DNA from: Candidatus Acidulodesulfobacterium acidiphilum
GTDB taxonomy: Bacteria > SZUA-79 > Acidulodesulfobacterales > Acidulodesulfobacteraceae
NCBI GenBank assembly: GCA_008534395.1
Contig: SHMQ01000006.1
Span: 28,788-92,787, forward strand
Direction of reading: 5' to 3'
Length of the DNA: 64,000 bases
Position numbers and translations under genes: made by a program. Below are positions 8,332 through 17,240 of this stretch, piece after piece. Below the pieces are notes generated by a model. The model did not search any database. It saw nothing but the letters and a program-made list of their open reading frames with translations, and was not told where the DNA came from. The number at the start of each line of letters is the position of its first letter. The first letter of the stretch is position 1.

Positions 8332-9563
8332 AACGAAAACGCGTAAAATTTGCTTTTTTTCTTGACTTGGAATCGGCATATAAAACCCTGTTGAGGAATA
8401 AAATAAGGTCGTTCTTGACGATACTCGGAATTATTATAGGCGTAGGCTCGGTTATCGCAACGATAGGCATCGGACAGGGCGCATCTAAAGCCATTCAGGC
8501 ATCGATTAACTCGATGGGTTCCAATATGCTGATTATACTTCCCGGTTCGTCGTCGCTCGGAGGAATACACAGCGGTTTCGGAGTTCTGCCTACGCTTACG
8601 CTGAACGATGCATATGCAATAAGAAAACTTTCTTCGGTTAAAACCGATACCGCAATGCTCGGAATGTCCCAGCAGGTAATATGGAGGGGAAACAACTGGT
8701 CAACTTTAATCAACGGATCAAACTCTACATTTCCGATAGTAAGGAAATGGCCGGTAGCAAAAGGCGTTTTTTTTACTCACCAGCAGGTTGCTTCAGCGGC
8801 TAACGTAGCCGTAATAGGAAACACGGCGGCAACCGAACTTTTCGGGCTTATAAATCCCATAGGACACATAATAATTATTCACAGCGTTCCGTTTACCGTT
8901 ATAGGTCTTTTATCTATTAAAGGATTTAACGCTTTCGGACAGGACCAGGACGACACGGTGATTATACCTATAACGACTATGATGGAAAAGATTGCCGGCA
9001 CGACATGGGTGCACGCCATAGCAGTTTCCGCAAAAACTCAGAAAGACACGGTTATTGCCCAGTCTCAAATTACGCGTCTATTAAGGCAAAGACATCATAT
9101 ACCGGTGAATAAACCTAACGACTTTTTCGTCAGAAACCTTACCGAAATAGCCCAGGCGGCAAATTCCAGCGCCGCTACTTTTACCATTCTTCTCGCAAGC
9201 ATTGCCGCAGTATCCCTGCTGGTAGGCGGCATAGGCATAATGAACATAATGCTTGTTTCCGTAACCGAAAGAACCAAAGAAATAGGAATAAGAATGGCTA
9301 TAGGCGCTAAAAAATCCGATATCCTTAAACAGTTTCTGATAGAATCGGCCGTTTTAAGCCTTTTCGGCGGACTGCTCGGCATCGGTCTAGGCTTCGGAAT
9401 TTCAAGCGCAATTTCCGCTTTCTCTCCCCTTAAAACCGTAGTGACGGCGGAACCTATAATAATCTCAGTCGTATTTTCCCTGTGCGTAGGAATATTTTTC
9501 GGCTTTTATCCGGCCTATAAAGCCTCAAGGATGAATCCCGTAGAAGCATTAAGGTACGAATAG
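8328..9563 (+). CDS. MacB-type ABC transporter permease (FtsX/MacB_PCD family)
   Basis: 411 residues with the MacB topology: one N-terminal membrane segment (SFLTILGIIIGVGSVIATI), a large periplasmic MacB_PCD domain (about residues 65-270), then three C-terminal membrane segments after ATFTILLASIAAVSLLVGG. The motif GIGIMNIMLVSVTERTKEIG and the C-terminal NPVEALRYE are family signatures. Such mechanotransmitter pumps move peptides, lipoproteins or macrolide-like molecules from periplasm to the TolC duct. It ends the efflux operon; a repeat and a remnant of a second copy of this gene's 3' end follow. Confidence 0.94.
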   Translation: MKRKRVKFAFFLDLESAYKTLLRNKIRSFLTILGIIIGVGSVIATIGIGQGASKAIQASINSMGSNMLIILPGSSSLGGIHSGFGVLPTLTLNDAYAIRKLSSVKTDTAMLGMSQQVIWRGNNWSTLINGSNSTFPIVRKWPVAKGVFFTHQQVASAANVAVIGNTAATELFGLINPIGHIIIIHSVPFTVIGLLSIKGFNAFGQDQDDTVIIPITTMMEKIAGTTWVHAIAVSAKTQKDTVIAQSQITRLLRQRHHIPVNKPNDFFVRNLTEIAQAANSSAATFTILLASIAAVSLLVGGIGIMNIMLVSVTERTKEIGIRMAIGAKKSDILKQFLIESAVLSLFGGLLGIGLGFGISSAISAFSPLKTVVTAEPIIISVVFSLCVGIFFGFYPAYKASRMNPVEALRYE

Positions 9564-9574
9564 ATTTGCCTAGA

Positions 9575-9712
9575 GGAAAAGGTGTCAGATTAATTTTCCG
9601 TAAATAACTTTTAATAAATACTAGAACAGCATTCAATTATAACAAGTTGCAAATAAAAAACGTTACGTATGCGGAAAATAAAATCTGACACCTTTTCCCT
9701 GACACCTTTTCC
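9575..9712. repeat. Family-A palindromic repeat, copy A2
   Basis: Arms GGAAAAGGTGTCAGATT and AAATCTGACACCTTTTCC plus an extra half-arm CTGACACCTTTTCC, ending at 9712. The loop differs from other copies and holds AACAAGTTGCAAAT (9641-9654), a 14-mer also found just before copy A1 (7432-7445). The two copies therefore bracket the ATPase-permease pair with related sequence. Confidence 0.75.
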
Positions 9713-9713
9713 T

Positions 9714-9743
9714 AACCCAGTTGAAGCATTAAGATATAAATAG
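9714..9743 (+). pseudogene. 3' remnant of a second MacB-type permease gene
   Basis: Codons AAC CCA GTT GAA GCA TTA AGA TAT AAA TAG read NPVEALRYK-stop, nearly the same as the end of the intact permease (NPVEALRYE-stop at 9534-9563). Five codons differ only at silent positions and one changes E to K. This is the pattern of coding divergence rather than of a target-site duplication. It is inferred to be the last nine codons of a deleted paralogue, with repeat A2 at the junction. Confidence 0.6.
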
Positions 9744-9856
9744 TCCTGTAGCCCGCTTTCATATTTTTTATATTTCTGTTATATTAATAAGATAAATATA
9801 AAAAATATTTGGAATATTATTTCGTATTAATCATATTTTTATATACTGCGCAAAAG

Positions 9857-10507
9857 ATGTTTAAAACTCTAAGAGAAAATATAAATTCGGTTTACGAAAG
9901 AGATCCTGCCGCCAGAAACGCTCTGGAGGTTTTGCTCTGCTACCCGGGGCTTCATGCCGTATATTTTCATAAAATATCGCATTTTTTATGGAAACATAAA
10001 TTCAGGCTTTTGGCAAGGCTCGTTTCGCAGGCGGGAAGATTTTTTACGGGAATTGAAATTCATCCCGGCGCAAAAATAGGCAGAAGATTTTTTATAGACC
10101 ACGGCATGGGAGTCGTAATAGGCGAAACCGCTGAAATAGGAGACGACGTTACTATTTATCACGGCGTTACGCTTGGCGGGACAAGCTGGAAAAAGGAAAA
10201 AAGGCATCCTACCGTAGGGGACAGGGTGATAATAGGCACGGGAGCAAAAATACTAGGCCCTTTAACTATAGGGCACGACTCTAAAGTAGGGGCCAATTCG
10301 GTGGTCGTCAACGAAGTTCCTGCTCATTCTACGGTAGTCGGAATACCGGCGAAATCGACGAAGCGGGACGAATCGGAAGTTCACGACAATATAGACCTTG
10401 AACATAACAGACTTTTTGACCCCGCTTTTTACGAGATATCGCTTTTAAAATCAAAAATATCCGAGCTTGAAAACAGGATAAAAGAGATTGAGGCATCTAA
10501 AAAATAA
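9857..10507 (+). CDS. cysE: Serine O-acetyltransferase CysE
   Basis: 216 residues from ATG 9857. An upstream in-frame TTG at 9809 would add 16 hydrophobic residues atypical of the family, so the internal ATG ([21 protein letters not shown]) is preferred. It transfers acetyl from acetyl-CoA to L-serine, the first step to cysteine. The N-terminal helical part is followed by the left-handed beta-helix hexapeptide repeats, with [20 protein letters not shown] and [13 protein letters not shown] carrying the catalytic His region. The last ~30 residues form a coiled coil. It precedes an Rrf2 regulator by 2 bp and nifS, a cysteine/Fe-S supply cluster. Confidence 0.95.
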   Translation: MFKTLRENINSVYERDPAARNALEVLLCYPGLHAVYFHKISHFLWKHKFRLLARLVSQAGRFFTGIEIHPGAKIGRRFFIDHGMGVVIGETAEIGDDVTIYHGVTLGGTSWKKEKRHPTVGDRVIIGTGAKILGPLTIGHDSKVGANSVVVNEVPAHSTVVGIPAKSTKRDESEVHDNIDLEHNRLFDPAFYEISLLKSKISELENRIKEIEASKK

Positions 10508-10509
10508 AA

Positions 10510-10974
10510 ATGAAACTTTCTTCTAAAGGTCAATACGCCGTAAGGGCGCTGATATATCTGTCGTATAATTCAAAGGACAACTCGGTTCCTGTAAGTTTAA
10601 AGGATATTGCCGCAGGAGAATATATTTCCCTGCACTATTTGGAACAGATATTTTTTACTTTAAAAAAAGCCGGTATAGTAAGAAGTTTAAGAGGTCCGAA
10701 CGGCGGTTATCTGCTTAATAAAAAACCTTCGGAGCTATTTATCGGAGATATAATAGAATCGGTAGAGCCGATAGAAATTACAAGCTGCATAAGCAAATCT
10801 AAAGCAAAAAAAGAATGCGGCAGAAAATCGTTTTGTTTAGCTTTCGATATGTGGAATTCCGTATCGAAGAAAATCACCGAATTACTTAATTCCATAACTA
10901 TACAAGACGTAATAGACGAATACAAACAAAAACTGTCATCATCTAATACATCTAATACATCTAATAGAACATAG
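10510..10974 (+). CDS. Rrf2-family transcriptional regulator (IscR/CymR type)
   Basis: 154 residues. An N-terminal winged helix begins MKLSSKGQYAVRALIYLS and contains the recognition segment SLHYLEQIFFTLKKAGIVRSLRGPNGGY, typical of Rrf2 proteins. Three cysteines follow (SCIS, KKECG, SFC) with spacing CX9CX5C, similar in position to the Fe-S ligands of IscR, so it may sense Fe-S or cysteine status. It sits between cysE and nifS and probably controls this cluster. The C-terminus ends in a low-complexity SNTSNTSN stretch encoded by three 9-bp direct repeats (10941-10967). Confidence 0.92.
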   Translation: MKLSSKGQYAVRALIYLSYNSKDNSVPVSLKDIAAGEYISLHYLEQIFFTLKKAGIVRSLRGPNGGYLLNKKPSELFIGDIIESVEPIEITSCISKSKAKKECGRKSFCLAFDMWNSVSKKITELLNSITIQDVIDEYKQKLSSSNTSNTSNRT

Positions 10975-10996
10975 TGCCAGAATTCAATTCCGGCAC
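10974..10996. repeat. Family-B-like hairpin between rrf2 gene and nifS
   Basis: GTGCCAGAATT pairs with AATTCCGGCAC (one G-U in RNA) around a very short loop. It starts on the last base of the regulator's stop codon. Same AATTCAATT core as the other family-B repeats. No U-run follows, so readthrough into nifS is likely. Confidence 0.6.
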
Positions 10997-11041
10997 CGTA
11001 ACAAAATAGAAAATAGCGCCAAAATTAAATAACGGAAATAT

Positions 11042-12208
11042 ATGCCGAGAATTTATTTAGATTATAATGCGACTACTCCGGTGGACACTGCGGTTCTTGA
11101 AGAAGTAGTAAATACCCTTAAAAATTATCAGGGCAATCCGTCTTCGGTTTATGAAGAAGGACGCGCCGCAAGAATACTGATAGAAGACTCCCGCGATTTA
11201 GTCAAATCTTTTCTGGATGCCGGAAATTCAGGAGAAGTTATTTTTACGTCTTCGGGTTCGGAATCCATTAACCTTGCGATAACGGGTTCCGTTTACGCTT
11301 ATATGAAAAACAATAAAAAAAAAGTTCCGCATATTATAACTTCCACTGTTGAACACCATGCTGTATTAAACACCTTTAAATTTTTGGAATCTATAGGCAT
11401 AGAAACTACTTATGTCGGAGTAAACGAATTCGGCATGATCGATATCGAGGAAATAACCGGAGCTATAAGGGAAAATACCTCGTTGGTTTCTATTATGGGG
11501 GCAAATAACGAAACCGGTACGCTTTTCCCGATTAAACAAATTTTTGAAGAAGTTAAAAAAATTAAGGAAGACGTTATCTGCCACAGCGACTTAGTTCAAG
11601 TTATAGGCAAAGCGCATTTCAGCTTAAAAGACGTTCCTTTGGATATGTGCAGTTTTTCGGGACATAAATTTTATGCTTTAAAAGGATGCGGCGCTCTATA
11701 TGTAAAAAAGGGGGTAAATATAGAGCCTATTATCCACGGCGGTCATCAGGAGCGAGGCTTAAGAGCCGGTACGGAAAATATAGCGGGTATAGTTTCTATA
11801 GCGAAAGGCATGAGCATATTAAAAAATATCATGAACGAAGAAGCGGCGAGAATTAATTCGCTTGGAAGCATTTTTCACGACAAACTTTTTTACGGCATAG
11901 AAGGCATAAAGCTTAACGGAAATCCCGTAAACAGGCTGAAAAATACCTTGAATGTTTCTTTTGACGGCGTCAAATCTGAAACCCTTCTGTTTAATCTCGA
12001 CCTTTACGGAATAAGCGCTTCAGCCGGTTCCGCCTGCAATGCCGGAACGGTTTCGCTGTCTCACGTATTAAAGGCTCACGGATACGACGCAAAAAGAATA
12101 GAATCGGCTATAAGATTCAGCATAGGAAGATATACTACGGAAGACGATATAGATTATGCCGTAAGCGCTATTAAAAAGGGCGTGTTAAAATTGCGGACGG
12201 GCAGTTGA
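11042..12208 (+). CDS. Cysteine desulfurase (NifS/IscS family)
   Basis: 388-residue class V PLP enzyme that removes sulfur from cysteine and passes it to Fe-S assembly or tRNA thiolation. Visible are the N-terminal YLDYNATTPVD, the PLP region SGSESINLAI, STVEHHAVL, the lysine motif SGHKFYALKGCGALYV, RAGTENI, and the active-site cysteine loop SAGSACNAGT with the usual GxxS context. Position after cysE and an IscR-like gene and before mnmA matches iscR-iscS-(iscU)-mnmA operons. The scaffold gene iscU, often between nifS and mnmA, is absent here; a repeat element occupies the gap. Confidence 0.95.
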   Translation: MPRIYLDYNATTPVDTAVLEEVVNTLKNYQGNPSSVYEEGRAARILIEDSRDLVKSFLDAGNSGEVIFTSSGSESINLAITGSVYAYMKNNKKKVPHIITSTVEHHAVLNTFKFLESIGIETTYVGVNEFGMIDIEEITGAIRENTSLVSIMGANNETGTLFPIKQIFEEVKKIKEDVICHSDLVQVIGKAHFSLKDVPLDMCSFSGHKFYALKGCGALYVKKGVNIEPIIHGGHQERGLRAGTENIAGIVSIAKGMSILKNIMNEEAARINSLGSIFHDKLFYGIEGIKLNGNPVNRLKNTLNVSFDGVKSETLLFNLDLYGISASAGSACNAGTVSLSHVLKAHGYDAKRIESAIRFSIGRYTTEDDIDYAVSAIKKGVLKLRTGS

Positions 12209-12225
12209 TTTCAAAGTATATTTTC

Positions 12226-12421
12226 ATCCTGCAATAGAACAAAAACCTATTGAATGTGTTATAATGACTATAAAACTGTCCATGAAAAAGGTGTCAGATT
12301 TTATTTTATGCATGAAAAATGAAAAAGGTGTCAGATTTTATTTTACGTAAACGAAAAGAGGCAATTAACGATAAAAGATTTTGCGTAAAATTAATCTGAC
12401 ACCTTTTTCACAATGCAGGAT
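12226..12421. repeat. Composite family-A repeat, copy A3 with outer inverted repeat
   Basis: Core with arms GAAAAAGGTGTCAGATT and AATCTGACACCTTTTTC (12284-12409, including one duplicated half-arm) and the conserved loop CAATTAACGATAAAAGATT. Outside it, ATCCTGCA (12226-12233) and TGCAGGAT (12414-12421) make a second, outer inverted repeat. The ~55-bp left flank resembles the right flank of copy A6 read on the other strand. It fills the nifS-mnmA gap (12209-12442). Confidence 0.75.
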
Positions 12422-12442
12422 TAAATATGTATTTATATTATT

Positions 12443-13531
12443 ATGCTTATTAAATCCAATAAAACCGTCGCAGTAGCAATGTCGGGCGGCGTCGACAGCT
12501 CGGTAAGCGCTATAATTCTTAAAAAAAGGGGCTACTCGGTAATCGGCGTTTCTATGCATCTCGTTTCGGAAGATGCGTCCTCCGGAACTTTAAAAACCTG
12601 TTGCAGCACGGACGATATAATTTCGGCAAAAAGGGTTTGCGTAAAACTCGGTATACCCCATTTCGTCGTAAATCTAGAAAATGAATTTAAAACCGAAGTA
12701 ATAGACCGGTTCGTCACGGAATATTTAAACGGAAAAACGCCTAATCCCTGTATCGTATGCAACTGCGTTATGAAGTTTGACCTGCTGATTAAAAGAGCAA
12801 AAGAACTCGGCGCAGATTTTCTGGCTACGGGACATTATGCAAGAATAACGGCAGATACGGACGGACGCTATTTTCTCCTTAAATCTAAAGATTTATCTAA
12901 GGACCAGTCTTACGTTCTTTACGGCCTTTCGCAGGAAAACCTTAAAAGCATAATGTTTCCGGTAGGCAATATGAATAAAATGCAGACGCGCAGGATAGCT
13001 TCGAATGCCGGATTTACCGATATTTCCGGCAAAAAAGACAGCGTAGAAATATGCTTCGTTCCGGATAAAGATTATGCAGGATTCATTAAAAAGCATTCGG
13101 CGATATGCTTAAAAAAGGGGGTTATTAAAAATTTAAGAGGGGAAATAATAGGGGAACATAGCGGTATTTTTAACTACACCGTAGGGCAGAGGAAAAGGCT
13201 CGGAGTTTCTTCTAAAAATCCTCTATACGTAGTTAATATTTCGGCGGAAAATAATGAAATTTTCGTCGGAAATATGGAAGACTGTATGTCCGATTCTTTG
13301 ACGGTTAAAAATTTTAATTTTATTAACCCCGAATATAAAAACTTGCTCGAAGAGATAAAAACCTCCGTAAAGATAAGATATTCTTCGCCTGATTATAGAT
13401 GTAAAGCCCGTATTTTAGAAGACGGCTCCGTAAAAATAAAATTCGGCGAAAAAGTTAAATTTATAACTCCGGGACAGTCCGCCGTACTTTATTCCGGAAT
13501 TAAAGTTATAGGCGGCGGAATTATAGAATAA
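12443..13531 (+). CDS. mnmA: tRNA-specific 2-thiouridylase MnmA
   Basis: 362 residues. It thiolates U34 of tRNAs for Lys, Glu and Gln using ATP and persulfide sulfur from a cysteine desulfurase. Seen are the PP-loop AMSGGVDSSVSA, the first catalytic-cysteine context NPCIVCNCVMKFD, GHYARI, KDQSYVLYGLSQ, and the second cysteine motif SVEICFVPDKDY. The C-terminal beta-barrel ends with GQSAVLYSG. The start is ATG 12443. Gene order after nifS fits sulfur delivery from that enzyme. Confidence 0.96.
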   Translation: MLIKSNKTVAVAMSGGVDSSVSAIILKKRGYSVIGVSMHLVSEDASSGTLKTCCSTDDIISAKRVCVKLGIPHFVVNLENEFKTEVIDRFVTEYLNGKTPNPCIVCNCVMKFDLLIKRAKELGADFLATGHYARITADTDGRYFLLKSKDLSKDQSYVLYGLSQENLKSIMFPVGNMNKMQTRRIASNAGFTDISGKKDSVEICFVPDKDYAGFIKKHSAICLKKGVIKNLRGEIIGEHSGIFNYTVGQRKRLGVSSKNPLYVVNISAENNEIFVGNMEDCMSDSLTVKNFNFINPEYKNLLEEIKTSVKIRYSSPDYRCKARILEDGSVKIKFGEKVKFITPGQSAVLYSGIKVIGGGIIE

Positions 13532-13553
13532 TAAATTAAAATATACGAAAAAC

Positions 13554-14873
13554 ATGACCATAACGGAAAATATAATTGCGGAACTGTTCGGGAAAGAAAA
13601 TCTGCACGGCAAAAAGGAAACCGTTAAATGCGCCGTCGTTTCTTCGGGATGCAAACTTAACCAGTTTGAATCAGGCCAGCTTTCCGAAATATTTAAACGG
13701 TTTAATATTTCCGCCGCAGAATACGGCGAACCGGAAATCGACGTCTTTTTGATAAATACCTGTACCGTTACGGACAAAGCGGATATTGAAACCGAAAGAA
13801 CCGTAAGAAAAATTAAAAAACGCTATCCCGAAAGCCGTTTGATTATTACCGGATGTTCGGTTCAGATTAATAAAAACAGATTTTTGGACATCGACGGTTT
13901 AAAACTTATGGATAACGCAAAAAAAGCCGAGCTTATAAAAAATTCTGCAGACGAATTTCCGAATTCGGTTTTTAATCAAAAACGAACCAGACCTTATTTG
14001 AAAATTCAGGAAGGCTGCGAACTTGAATGTTCTTACTGCATAATACCCAAAGCAAGACCCGTCAAATGGTCGCTGGGCATAAAAAAAGTTTTGCGTTATA
14101 TAGAAGAATTCGACAGACAAGGTTTTAGCGAAATAATATTAACCGGAGTAAATATAGGCTCGTATAAAGACAAAAAATCCGGCTCCGGATTAAAAGAACT
14201 GCTTATTGCCGCAGAAGAGCTAAAAAACGGGGTCAAAATAAGGATTAGCTCCATAGACCCTATATACATAGACGACGAAATGATTAAAATTTTTGCGGAT
14301 TCTAGAAAAATCAGAAATCATTTTCATATACCTCTCCAAAGCGCTTCCAACCGAATACTTAAGCTAATGAAAAGAAATTATTCTTTTAACGACTATTTAA
14401 AAATTACGGAAAAAATTTGCGAATCGGTACCGGATGCCGCGATAGGAACGGACATAATAAGCGGCTTTCCGGGTGAAACCGAAAACGATTTTTACGAAAC
14501 GATGGAAAATATTGAAAAATTGCCTATCTATTATATACATGCTTTTTCTTATTCCGACAGAGAAGGAACTGTATCTTATTTTTTAAAACCTAAAATTAAA
14601 GAGACTGAAATTAAAAGAAGAACCGGCATAATAAGAGAAATTTCTCTCAAAAAAAAAATAAAATTTCATAATAAATTTCGCGGTAAAACTTTAGAATTTC
14701 TCAGCCTTACAGACGATAAAGCGATAAGTTCGAATTATATTAAAGCAAAAATATCGGGGAATCCTAAATTAACTCAAGGAACGGAATTTAAAGGAAAAAT
14801 TATAAATATAGGCGGACGCGTTAGGAAAGACGAGGTTTCGGAAGTAACAGTAGAAATTGAAGCTTTTATATAA
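13554..14873 (+). CDS. mtaB: MtaB, tRNA t6A37 methylthiotransferase
   Basis: 439-residue radical SAM methylthiotransferase; MtaB converts t6A37 to ms2t6A in tRNA. The N-terminal domain has the tRNA-type SSGCKLNQFESGQL motif and later cysteines NTCTV and TGCSV for the auxiliary cluster. The radical SAM motif is CELECSYCIIP. A weak TRAM-type C-terminus follows. An N-terminal extension of about 22 residues precedes the conserved core, so a slightly later start cannot be excluded. It lies 22 bp after mnmA and 3 bp before rnc, probably co-transcribed. Confidence 0.92.
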   Translation: MTITENIIAELFGKENLHGKKETVKCAVVSSGCKLNQFESGQLSEIFKRFNISAAEYGEPEIDVFLINTCTVTDKADIETERTVRKIKKRYPESRLIITGCSVQINKNRFLDIDGLKLMDNAKKAELIKNSADEFPNSVFNQKRTRPYLKIQEGCELECSYCIIPKARPVKWSLGIKKVLRYIEEFDRQGFSEIILTGVNIGSYKDKKSGSGLKELLIAAEELKNGVKIRISSIDPIYIDDEMIKIFADSRKIRNHFHIPLQSASNRILKLMKRNYSFNDYLKITEKICESVPDAAIGTDIISGFPGETENDFYETMENIEKLPIYYIHAFSYSDREGTVSYFLKPKIKETEIKRRTGIIREISLKKKIKFHNKFRGKTLEFLSLTDDKAISSNYIKAKISGNPKLTQGTEFKGKIINIGGRVRKDEVSEVTVEIEAFI

Positions 14874-14876
14874 GAA

Positions 14877-15569
14877 ATGGATTATAATATCATTGAAAAA
14901 AGAATAGGATATTCGTTTAAGGACAGGTCGTTAATAAACCTTGCTTTTACGCATAAATCCGTAAGCGCCGAGAAAAACTATGAAAGATTGGAATTTCTCG
15001 GCGATGCGGTTATAGGCGCTATAGTAACGGAATATCTTTATAAAAATTACATAAATTTAAACGAGGGAGAACTTTCCAAATATCGGGCGTCGCTCGTAAG
15101 ACTGGATGCTCTTTATAATATAGCTCAAAATATTAAGATTTCCGAGTTTATAATTAAAGAACGCGATAACGGCGCCGCAGAGTTAAAAGCTAAAAATAAA
15201 AGAATAATCGGCAATGTTTACGAAGCCGTGATCGGAGCGGTATTTCTCGACTCATCCTTTGAAAAAACAAAAGAAATACTTATAAAACATATTTTAAAAG
15301 TTACTCCGGATATCGATGAAGAAATCTTAAAAAATTCAGATTTTAAAACCGAGCTTCAGGAGATGGTTCAAAAAGAAACGGGCAGAACGCCGCGATATTT
15401 TACTATTAACAAAGAAGGTCCAGACCACAATGCCGTTTTTACGATATGCGTTAAAATAGACGACGAGATTTTTGCTTTAGGGCGCGGCAATACAAAAAAA
15501 GATGCTGAACAAAACGGAGCCAAAATTGCAATTAAGAAATTTATGGAGAAACTAAATGATAAAAAGTAA
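14877..15569 (+). CDS. rnc: Ribonuclease III
   Basis: 230 residues, typical RNase III length. The endonuclease domain carries the signature RLEFLGDAVIGAIVTEYLY with its catalytic carboxylates, and NVYEAVIGAVFLD supplies the second acidic site. A double-stranded RNA-binding domain occupies the C-terminus (DFKTELQEMVQKE to KDAEQNGAKIAIKKFM). It processes rRNA precursors and other duplex RNA. The last 14 bases overlap der in another frame, pointing to translational coupling. Confidence 0.96.
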   Translation: MDYNIIEKRIGYSFKDRSLINLAFTHKSVSAEKNYERLEFLGDAVIGAIVTEYLYKNYINLNEGELSKYRASLVRLDALYNIAQNIKISEFIIKERDNGAAELKAKNKRIIGNVYEAVIGAVFLDSSFEKTKEILIKHILKVTPDIDEEILKNSDFKTELQEMVQKETGRTPRYFTINKEGPDHNAVFTICVKIDDEIFALGRGNTKKDAEQNGAKIAIKKFMEKLNDKK

Positions 15570-16902
15570 AGATTTTTTCGTACTTATAATCGGCAGGCCT
15601 AATGTAGGAAAATCGACGATATTTAATAAAATAACGGGGAAAACTTCGGCTTTGTCGTCTAAAATCGCCGGTACTACTTTAGATTTAAATATAAAAAAAA
15701 TATCCTTTAACGGAACGGATTTTTTTATTTCAGACAGCGGAGGGTTTAACGTCTCGCCCGCAAACGAAACAGAAAAAAAAATCAGGGACAAAGTTTTCGA
15801 ATATTCAAAAAAAGCCGGCTTAATTTTATTTGCGGTCGATTATAAAAGCGGGTTTTTACCGGAAGACAAAGAGATTTTTAAACGCCTTAAAAAAAACGGC
15901 TCTAATATTATCTTGGTAATAAATAAAGTCGATTCTCCCAAGGATGCAAACGGAGCGGAAAGCGAATTTATAGGTCTCGGCATAAAAACGGTTTTAACCG
16001 CAAGCGCGGAAAAAGGAACGGGCATATATGAAATTCTCGAAAAAATAGCCGAAGAAATAAATATTAAAAAACCGGTAAAACCTAAAAAAACCGGCGAAGA
16101 AAACGAAAATTCTTTTAAAATAGCCATAATCGGAAGACCTAACAGCGGAAAATCTACTTATATAAACACCTTGTTAAAAGAAGACCTGCTTTTTACCGAC
16201 GACAAACCCGGCACCACGCGCGATTCCATAGACACGTATATCAGATATAAAGGGCGTTCGATAACTTTAGTAGATACTGCAGGCATCAGAAAAAAAAATA
16301 AACTTGATTTAAATTCCGAAGCCTTCCAAAAACAGAGCCTTAATCAAATAAAGAGGGCGGATGTGGTAGTTCTTTTTATAGATATAAATTCGGATGTTAC
16401 GCATGAAGACCTGTCATTACTGAGAAGAATAACGCTTGAAAAAAAACCCGTCATAATAGCATTTACGAAGTGGGATTTAAAAGAAAAACTGCCGGAAAAC
16501 GCAGTACAGTTAAAAAATGAAATTAAGTATAAGTTAAAAGAGTTTTCCGGAATGCCTTTCGTATATATTTCATCAAAGACGAATAAAAATTTAAACAAGA
16601 TATTAGATATGTCTATGGAAATATTCGATTCAAAAAGCGTAAAAATAAAAAAGAAAGATTTAAACAGATTCATCGAAACCGCGAAAACTGAGCCGCGCAG
16701 CGGCAGGATTTATAAATACATAAGCTACGGCGTACAAAAAGAAGGAGAAAAAATTCCTACTTTTATATTTTTTACGGGCAATAAAGGAAAAATATTTACT
16801 ATGACGGATATAAAGTTTTTAAGAAACAGCATAAAAGAAGCATTCGGTATAAAATCGAACGTCGAAGTCGTAATGGAATATAAAAAATACGACGCCGATT
16901 AA
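15556..16902 (+). CDS. der: GTPase Der (EngA)
   Basis: 448 residues with the diagnostic double GTPase arrangement. The first G domain has GRPNVGKSTIFNK, DSGGF and NKVD; the second has GRPNSGKSTYIN, DTAGIRKK and TKWD. A C-terminal KH-like domain follows and includes PRSGRIYKYISYGVQ. Der is essential for maturation of the 50S ribosomal subunit. It starts inside rnc and ends the plus-strand run that began at cysE; the next gene converges on it with a 16-bp gap. Confidence 0.96.
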   Translation: MIKSKDFFVLIIGRPNVGKSTIFNKITGKTSALSSKIAGTTLDLNIKKISFNGTDFFISDSGGFNVSPANETEKKIRDKVFEYSKKAGLILFAVDYKSGFLPEDKEIFKRLKKNGSNIILVINKVDSPKDANGAESEFIGLGIKTVLTASAEKGTGIYEILEKIAEEINIKKPVKPKKTGEENENSFKIAIIGRPNSGKSTYINTLLKEDLLFTDDKPGTTRDSIDTYIRYKGRSITLVDTAGIRKKNKLDLNSEAFQKQSLNQIKRADVVVLFIDINSDVTHEDLSLLRRITLEKKPVIIAFTKWDLKEKLPENAVQLKNEIKYKLKEFSGMPFVYISSKTNKNLNKILDMSMEIFDSKSVKIKKKDLNRFIETAKTEPRSGRIYKYISYGVQKEGEKIPTFIFFTGNKGKIFTMTDIKFLRNSIKEAFGIKSNVEVVMEYKKYDAD

Positions 16903-16918
16903 GATTAAGGGATTACCG

Positions 16919-17212
16919 CTATTTTTTATTTGTAAGCTCTTCTATCTTTGCTTCTAATTTTTGGATTTTTTTGGTCAGCTCTTCTACGTCGTAAGTAGAA
17001 GCGAAATTCATTTCGTCAAGCAGAATATCGGCGACTTTTTCTTTTATAGACTTAAAAATAACGCCTGATTCATATTTAACGGTTTCGATAATCTGGTCTG
17101 CCGCTTCCCTGCTCTCTTCATCCGATATATCGACATAATCGTCTAATTTTTCCTGTGCGATAATCGAAAGACCTTTAAGTGCTTTAAGAACTACGTTTAT
17201 AGTATCGGACAT
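16919..17212 (-). CDS. Small coiled-coil protein, possibly phasin-like
   Basis: 97 residues with no recognised catalytic motif. It is highly charged and helical, and the last ~25 residues (VEELTKKIQKLEAKIEELTNKK) form a clear heptad coiled coil. The pattern of short amphipathic helix plus C-terminal coiled coil recalls phasin-like granule-associated proteins, but the match is by feel only. It lies just downstream of sdhE on the same strand and may be the last gene of the sdhABE operon. Confidence 0.7.
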   Translation of the reverse strand: MSDTINVVLKALKGLSIIAQEKLDDYVDISDEESREAADQIIETVKYESGVIFKSIKEKVADILLDEMNFASTYDVEELTKKIQKLEAKIEELTNKK

Positions 17213-17240
17213 TTTAACCTTCCTCTTTTTATTTTTTTTA

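Noticed and set aside
9809-9856. TTG start 16 codons upstream for cysE
   Set aside because: The added residues are hydrophobic and not found in CysE; the internal ATG at 9857 starts the conserved sequence.
12365-12559. Small minus-strand frame upstream of mnmA
   Set aside because: Composed mostly of the palindromic repeat and antisense to mnmA.
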